Shown one piece after another: positions 12,927 through 16,511 of a stretch of 16,511 bases of DNA. The DNA is taken from NCBI GenBank assembly GCA_024691145.1, contig JAILNW010000106.1, positions 1 through 16,511 on the forward strand, written 5' to 3'. The translations under genes and the position numbers were made by a program. Every line of letters starts with the position of its first letter. The stretch's first letter is position 1. Source of the DNA: Lachnospiraceae bacterium (GTDB lineage: Bacteria; Bacillota; Clostridia; Lachnospirales; Lachnospiraceae). Under the pieces are notes generated by a model that made no database searches, was not told where the DNA came from, and saw only the letters and a list, made by a program, of their open reading frames with translations.

Positions 12927-13406
12927 ATGAATTTATCAAATTTACAACCAGCAGAAGGTTCAGTACACAGTGATAATTTCAGAAGAGGTCGTGGACATGG
13001 TTCAGGAAACGGAAAGACAGCAGGTAAGGGACACAAAGGACAGAAGGCTCGTTCTGGAGCACCTAGAATAGGTTTCGAAGGTGGACAGATGCCTTTATAT
13101 AGAAGATTACCTAAGAGAGGCTTTACTAATCGTAATTCAAAAGATATAGTTGCTATAGATATTGAATTATTAAATAGATTCGATAACGATTCAGTAGTTG
13201 ATATTGAAAAGTTATTAACTGTAAAGAGTGAAGTTCAGAAAAAAGGACCAGATCGTAAGAAAGGTCTTATCGGAAATGAATTTGACGGTGTTAAAATCCT
13301 TGGAAATGGAGAATTAACTAAGAAGCTCACTGTAAAGGCTAATGCTTTTAGTGCTAGTGCAGTTGAAAAGATTGAGGCTCTTGGTGGAAAAGCAGAGGTG
13401 ATCTAA
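12927..13406 (+). CDS. rplO: 50S ribosomal protein L15, slightly long
   Basis: 159 aa against about 146 in many Firmicutes. The Gly-rich, basic N-terminal part RRGRGHGSGNGKTAGKGHKG, then the QMPLYRRLPKRGF block, is standard and threads between rRNA helices. The extra residues are around 101-117 (VQKKGPDRKKGLIGNEF), before DGVKILGNGELTKKLTVKA. The insertion is charged and lies where other L15 proteins have a short link. AAGGAGGTG precedes the ATG. The stop overlaps the secY start by one base (TAATG). Confidence 0.97.
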   Translation: MNLSNLQPAEGSVHSDNFRRGRGHGSGNGKTAGKGHKGQKARSGAPRIGFEGGQMPLYRRLPKRGFTNRNSKDIVAIDIELLNRFDNDSVVDIEKLLTVKSEVQKKGPDRKKGLIGNEFDGVKILGNGELTKKLTVKANAFSASAVEKIEALGGKAEVI

Positions 13407-14752
13407 TGTTTAAAACTTTTAGAAATGCTTGGAAAATTGAGGATTTAAGAAAAAAGTTCATTTTTACATTTATGGCTTTGGTTATCGTTAGATTTGGATG
13501 TCAGTTGTTTGTGCCAGGTATTGATTCAACAAACATTCAGGCATTTTTTAACGAGTTTTCGGGGGCAGATTTTTTCGATGCATTTACAGGGGGATCATTT
13601 TCACAATTATCAGTGTTTGCATTAAGCATAACACCATATATCACATCTTCAATCATTATACAGTTATTAACAATAGCTATTCCTAAACTTGAAGAAATTC
13701 AAAAAGATGGTGAAGATGGACGTAAGAAAATTGCTGAAATTACTCGTTATTTAACAGTAGTTCTTGCTGTTATGGAGAGTTTTGCAATGGCAGTAGGATT
13801 TTCAAAGAGTGGTTATATAACAGGTGGAAAACCTGTTATTGCCATGATGATTTTATCTATGACTGCTGGTTCTGCTTTCCTTATGTGGTTAGGTGAGCAG
13901 ATAACAGAAAGAGGAGTTGGAAATGGTATTTCCATTATCCTTTTGATAAATATCGTATCAAGAATACCTAATGATATCACAAACTTATTTACACAGTTTG
14001 TAGCAAATGCAGGAAACAGAGTAAATGCTGTAATCGGTGCAGTTGTAATTATAGCAGTTATCGTATTTATCGTTGCATTTGTAATTATATTGTCAGATGC
14101 TGAAAGAAGAATACCGGTACAGTATGCTAAAAAAGTACAGGGAAGAAGACAGGTTGGTGGACAGAATACATATATTCCACTTAAAGTTAACACTGCAGGT
14201 GTTATGCCTATTATCTTCACAGTATCATTATTACAGTTGCCTATCTTGCTTGCACAGCTTAAAGGTATAAGACCTGCATCAGGATTAGATGCAGAGGGTA
14301 AGTCAGTAGGTTTGTTGCCTAAGATATTAAAGGTACTTTCAACAAATCAATGGTTTAAAATGTCGAGTTTTGGTGAATTCAAATACACTGTTGGACTTAT
14401 ATTATATATAGCAATGTTAATATTCTTTGCTTACTTTTATACATCAATAACTTTCAATCCAATGGAAGTTGCTAATAATATGAAGAAGCAGGGTGGTTTT
14501 ATACCAGGTATCCGTCCTGGAAAACCAACGCAGGAATATCTTACAGGTGTTCTTAATAGTGTCATTTTAATCGGTGCTATTGGATTAACAATTGTTGCTA
14601 TCGTGCCAATCTTTTTTGAAGGAGCATTTGGTGCAAATGTAAGTTTTGGTGGAACTTCTATGATCATCGTTGTTGGTGTTGTTCTTGAAACAATGAAACA
14701 GGTTGAGTCGCAGATGTTAGTACGCCACTACAAAGGATTTTTAAATGATTAA
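13406..14752 (+). CDS. secY: Protein translocase subunit SecY
   Basis: 448 aa, usual length, with about ten hydrophobic segments that form the SecYEG channel of the cytoplasmic membrane. Segments visible include residues 19-36, 68-92, 116-132, 143-161, 173-187, 207-230, 263-284, 327-346, 383-404 and 416-430. The cytosolic loop AERRIPVQYAKKVQGRR (232-248) and the loop NPMEVANNMKKQGGFIPGIR (351-370) bind SecA and the ribosome. The start is one base inside the rplO stop, so it is translated with the ribosomal genes. A terminator follows the gene. Confidence 0.98.
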   Translation: MFKTFRNAWKIEDLRKKFIFTFMALVIVRFGCQLFVPGIDSTNIQAFFNEFSGADFFDAFTGGSFSQLSVFALSITPYITSSIIIQLLTIAIPKLEEIQKDGEDGRKKIAEITRYLTVVLAVMESFAMAVGFSKSGYITGGKPVIAMMILSMTAGSAFLMWLGEQITERGVGNGISIILLINIVSRIPNDITNLFTQFVANAGNRVNAVIGAVVIIAVIVFIVAFVIILSDAERRIPVQYAKKVQGRRQVGGQNTYIPLKVNTAGVMPIIFTVSLLQLPILLAQLKGIRPASGLDAEGKSVGLLPKILKVLSTNQWFKMSSFGEFKYTVGLILYIAMLIFFAYFYTSITFNPMEVANNMKKQGGFIPGIRPGKPTQEYLTGVLNSVILIGAIGLTIVAIVPIFFEGAFGANVSFGGTSMIIVVGVVLETMKQVESQMLVRHYKGFLND

Positions 14753-14769
14753 TTAAACATGTAATATAT

Positions 14770-14837
14770 AGCTGTAGAGTCTGAAATCGCTTGTGCTATT
14801 TTTAGTATAGCGGTTTCAGAATGTCCTACAGCTTTTT
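14770..14837 (+). terminator. Intrinsic terminator or attenuator between secY and adk
   Basis: AGCTGTAG/CTACAGCT (14770-14777/14826-14833) closes a long stem. Inside it TCTGAAA/TTTCAGA (14780-14786/14814-14820) continues through a T-G pair and CGCT/AGCG (14788-14791/14809-14812). Five T (14833-14837) follow. This is a convincing terminator in the middle of a gene cluster that is otherwise read through. A TATAAT at 14854-14859 follows but lacks an acceptable -35 box, so a separate adk promoter is only weakly supported. Confidence 0.7.
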
Positions 14838-14879
14838 GAGAATTAATTGTTATTATAATATTTATGGAGGATTTACAAT

Positions 14880-15524
14880 ATGAAAATTATTATGTTAGGT
14901 GCACCAGGTGCAGGTAAAGGAACACAGGCTAAGAAAATTGCTGAAAAATATTCTATCCCTCATATTTCAACAGGAGATATTTTTAGAGCAAATATTAAGA
15001 ACGGAACTGAGCTTGGTAAGAAAGCTAAGACATATATGGATCAGGGATTACTTGTACCAGATGAATTAGTTGTTGATCTTGTTATAGACAGATTTGCACA
15101 GGATGATTGTGCTAATGGTTATGTACTTGATGGTTTCCCAAGAACTATTCCACAGGCAGAGGCTCTTGACGCTGCTTTAGCTAAGATTAATGAGAAGATT
15201 GATTATGCAATCAATGTAGAAGTTCCAGATGAAAACATCATTAAGAGAATGTCAGGAAGACGTGCTTGTGTATCATGTGGTGCAACTTATCATCTTGAGC
15301 ATATTCCACCAAAGAAAGAAGGAATATGTGATACATGTGGAGCAGAGCTTATTTTAAGAGATGATGATAAGCCAGAGACAGTTCAGAAGAGACTTAATGT
15401 ATATCATGAGCAGACTCAGCCACTTATCGACTACTATACATCAAAGAATGTATTAAAAGAAGTTGATGGTACTGTAGATATGGCAGAAGTATTTGCTGCA
15501 ATAGTGAAGGTGCTAGGTGAATAA
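14880..15524 (+). CDS. adk: Adenylate kinase (zinc-binding LID)
   Basis: 214 aa. Adk interconverts ATP + AMP and 2 ADP in the cytoplasm. The P-loop is GAPGAGKGTQ (7-16); the AMP-binding region STGDIFR (30-36) and DGFPRTIPQAE (84-94) are intact. The long LID carries C130, C133, C150 and C153 (CVSC, CDTC), the structural zinc site usual in Gram-positive bacteria. GGAGG lies about 10 nt before the ATG. It follows the terminator after secY, so its level may depend on read-through or on a weak local promoter. map starts 3 nt after its stop. Confidence 0.98.
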   Translation: MKIIMLGAPGAGKGTQAKKIAEKYSIPHISTGDIFRANIKNGTELGKKAKTYMDQGLLVPDELVVDLVIDRFAQDDCANGYVLDGFPRTIPQAEALDAALAKINEKIDYAINVEVPDENIIKRMSGRRACVSCGATYHLEHIPPKKEGICDTCGAELILRDDDKPETVQKRLNVYHEQTQPLIDYYTSKNVLKEVDGTVDMAEVFAAIVKVLGE

Positions 15525-15527
15525 TCT

Positions 15528-16283
15528 ATGTCAGTAACAATCAAATCAAACAGAGAGATTGAATTGATGAGAGAAGCAGGCAATGTGCTTGCTATCGTAC
15601 ATGACGAAATAGAAAAAATAATTGAGCCAGGTATTACTACAGCTCATATTGATGAAGTTGCCGCCAGTATTATTAGAAAATATGGATGCACACCATCATT
15701 TTTAAATTATAAAGGTTATCCTGCATCAACTTGTATATCAGTTAATGAAATGGTTGTACATGGTATTCCTTCAAAAAAACAGAAATTGATGGAGGGAGAT
15801 ATTGTAAGCGTTGATATTGGTGTTATGTACAATGGTTATCATTCAGATGCAGCAAGAACATGGCCGGTTGGTGAAATTAGTCCCGAGGTAGCTAAACTTG
15901 TTCAGGTAACTAAGGAAAGTTTCTTTGAAGGATTAAAGTTTGCCAGAGAAGGTTATAGAATTGGAGATATATCCGGAGCAATACAGGATTATGTAGAATC
16001 ATATGGTTATTCAGTAGTTCGTGAGTTATGCGGACATGGAGTTGGAATTGAAATTCATGAAGATCCACAGATACCTAACTTTAGAACTGATAAAAGAGGA
16101 ATACGTCTTAAAAAAGGAATGACAATAGCTATAGAGCCAATGATAAATCTTGGAGGCCGTGAAGTTGTTACTCTTGAAGACGGCTGGGGAGTTGTAGCAA
16201 TAGATAAACTTCCTTCATCTCATTATGAAAACACAGTTTTAATTACAGATTCTGAGCCAGAGATTTTATCGAAAAGAAAGTAA
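15528..16283 (+). CDS. map: Type I methionine aminopeptidase
   Basis: 251 aa. The enzyme removes the initiator Met from new proteins. The metal ligands of the pita-bread fold are all present: D96, D107, H170, E203 and E234, with the substrate-binding H79 (VVHGIP) and H177. There is no N-terminal zinc-finger extension as seen in some SecA-linked forms. The ATG lies 4 nt after the adk stop and the likely ribosome binding site AGGTG is within the end of adk, so translation is probably coupled. Confidence 0.97.
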   Translation: MSVTIKSNREIELMREAGNVLAIVHDEIEKIIEPGITTAHIDEVAASIIRKYGCTPSFLNYKGYPASTCISVNEMVVHGIPSKKQKLMEGDIVSVDIGVMYNGYHSDAARTWPVGEISPEVAKLVQVTKESFFEGLKFAREGYRIGDISGAIQDYVESYGYSVVRELCGHGVGIEIHEDPQIPNFRTDKRGIRLKKGMTIAIEPMINLGGREVVTLEDGWGVVAIDKLPSSHYENTVLITDSEPEILSKRK

Positions 16284-16298
16284 TTAAGAGGTGCAGAT

Positions 16299-16511
16299 GT
16301 GAATAACGAAAAAGGAAGAATTGTATTTTCGAAAGCTGGACATGACAAATTGAAGGTTTATGTAATAATCGATTACGATAACGAATATTATTATTTGTCA
16401 GATGGAGATATAAGAACTCTGGATAAGTTAAAAAAGAAAAGAATTAAACATGTTCAGAAAACAAATACTTATATTAATCAGTTTGTAGATAATATAGATG
16501 ACCTGAGTAAT
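16299..16511 (+). CDS. KOW-domain RNA-binding protein (L14e-like), 3' end cut by window
   Basis: 71 codons are visible from a GTG start; the gene runs off the window. AGAGGTG (16287-16293) is about 5 nt before it, and the ATG at 16297 in another frame meets TGA at once. The reading GRIVFSKAGHDKLKVYVIID and YYYLSDGDIRTLDKLKKKRI with IKHVQ matches the small KOW-domain proteins that sit between map and infA in many Clostridia. The role is not established: binding to rRNA or the ribosome is inferred from the domain. infA, rpmJ, rpsM, rpsK, rpsD and rpoA would be expected further on. Confidence 0.85.
   Translation, partial: MNNEKGRIVFSKAGHDKLKVYVIIDYDNEYYYLSDGDIRTLDKLKKKRIKHVQKTNTYINQFVDNIDDLSN

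Noticed and set aside
14831..14859. Promoter for adk with TATAAT at 14854-14859
   Set aside because: The -35 position falls in the terminator T-tract and does not match TTGACA at a usual spacing.

Overview
The window is AT-rich chromosomal DNA from a Gram-positive anaerobe of the Clostridia, most likely Lachnospiraceae. This rests on the S10-spc ribosomal gene order continuing secY-adk-map-KOW protein, the zinc-type short S14, adenylate kinase with a four-cysteine LID, L22 with a basic N-terminal extension (128 aa), strong AGGAGG ribosome binding sites and dominance of AGA arginine codons. The family assignment comes from remembered protein character, not from a search.

Region 1 (about 1-3480) is a mixed, non-ribosomal segment. 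It holds the C-terminal end of a PfkB-type sugar kinase, a hairpin, an ADP-ribosylglycohydrolase with its own promoter, a small acidic ORF that may be a remnant, a convergent cysteine-containing protein of unknown function (268 aa) with a possible ADP-ribosyltransferase-like segment, and an RlmI-like SAM-dependent methyltransferase with its own promoter and terminator. The unknown protein and the methyltransferase are transcribed divergently from sigma-A-type promoters whose -35 boxes are 100 bp apart.

Region 2 (about 3480-3792) is the control region of the ribosomal operon: helically phased A-tracts, a promoter (TTGCAA-N17-TAAACT) and a leader of about 230 nt that can fold into two domains, the second a multibranched structure.

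Region 3 (3793-16511) is the S10-spc ribosomal protein cluster, all on the + strand: rpsJ, rplC, rplD, rplW, rplB, rpsS, rplV, rpsC, rplP, rpmC, rpsQ, rplN, rplX, rplE, rpsN (type Z), rpsH, rplF, rplR, rpsE, rpmD, rplO, secY, adk, map and the start of a KOW-domain RNA-binding protein cut by the window end. All are intact. Most are tightly packed with translational overlaps (TAATG at rplD/rplW, rpsC/rplP and rplO/secY; 11 nt at rplP/rpmC). A few gaps are long and hold structure: rpsJ-rplC (153 nt, a tandem 20-mer and a hairpin), rplW-rplB (73 nt), rpsS-rplV (102 nt, hairpin), rpsH-rplF (99 nt, a near-consensus internal promoter) and secY-adk (127 nt, an intrinsic terminator). Together these genes supply the ribosome, the translocon channel, adenylate balance and N-terminal methionine removal.

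The ribosomal genes themselves are ordinary. The parts worth a second look are the leader and the long gaps, and the possible ADP-ribosylation gene pair upstream. I see no rRNA, tRNA, CRISPR array, insertion sequence or phage gene.
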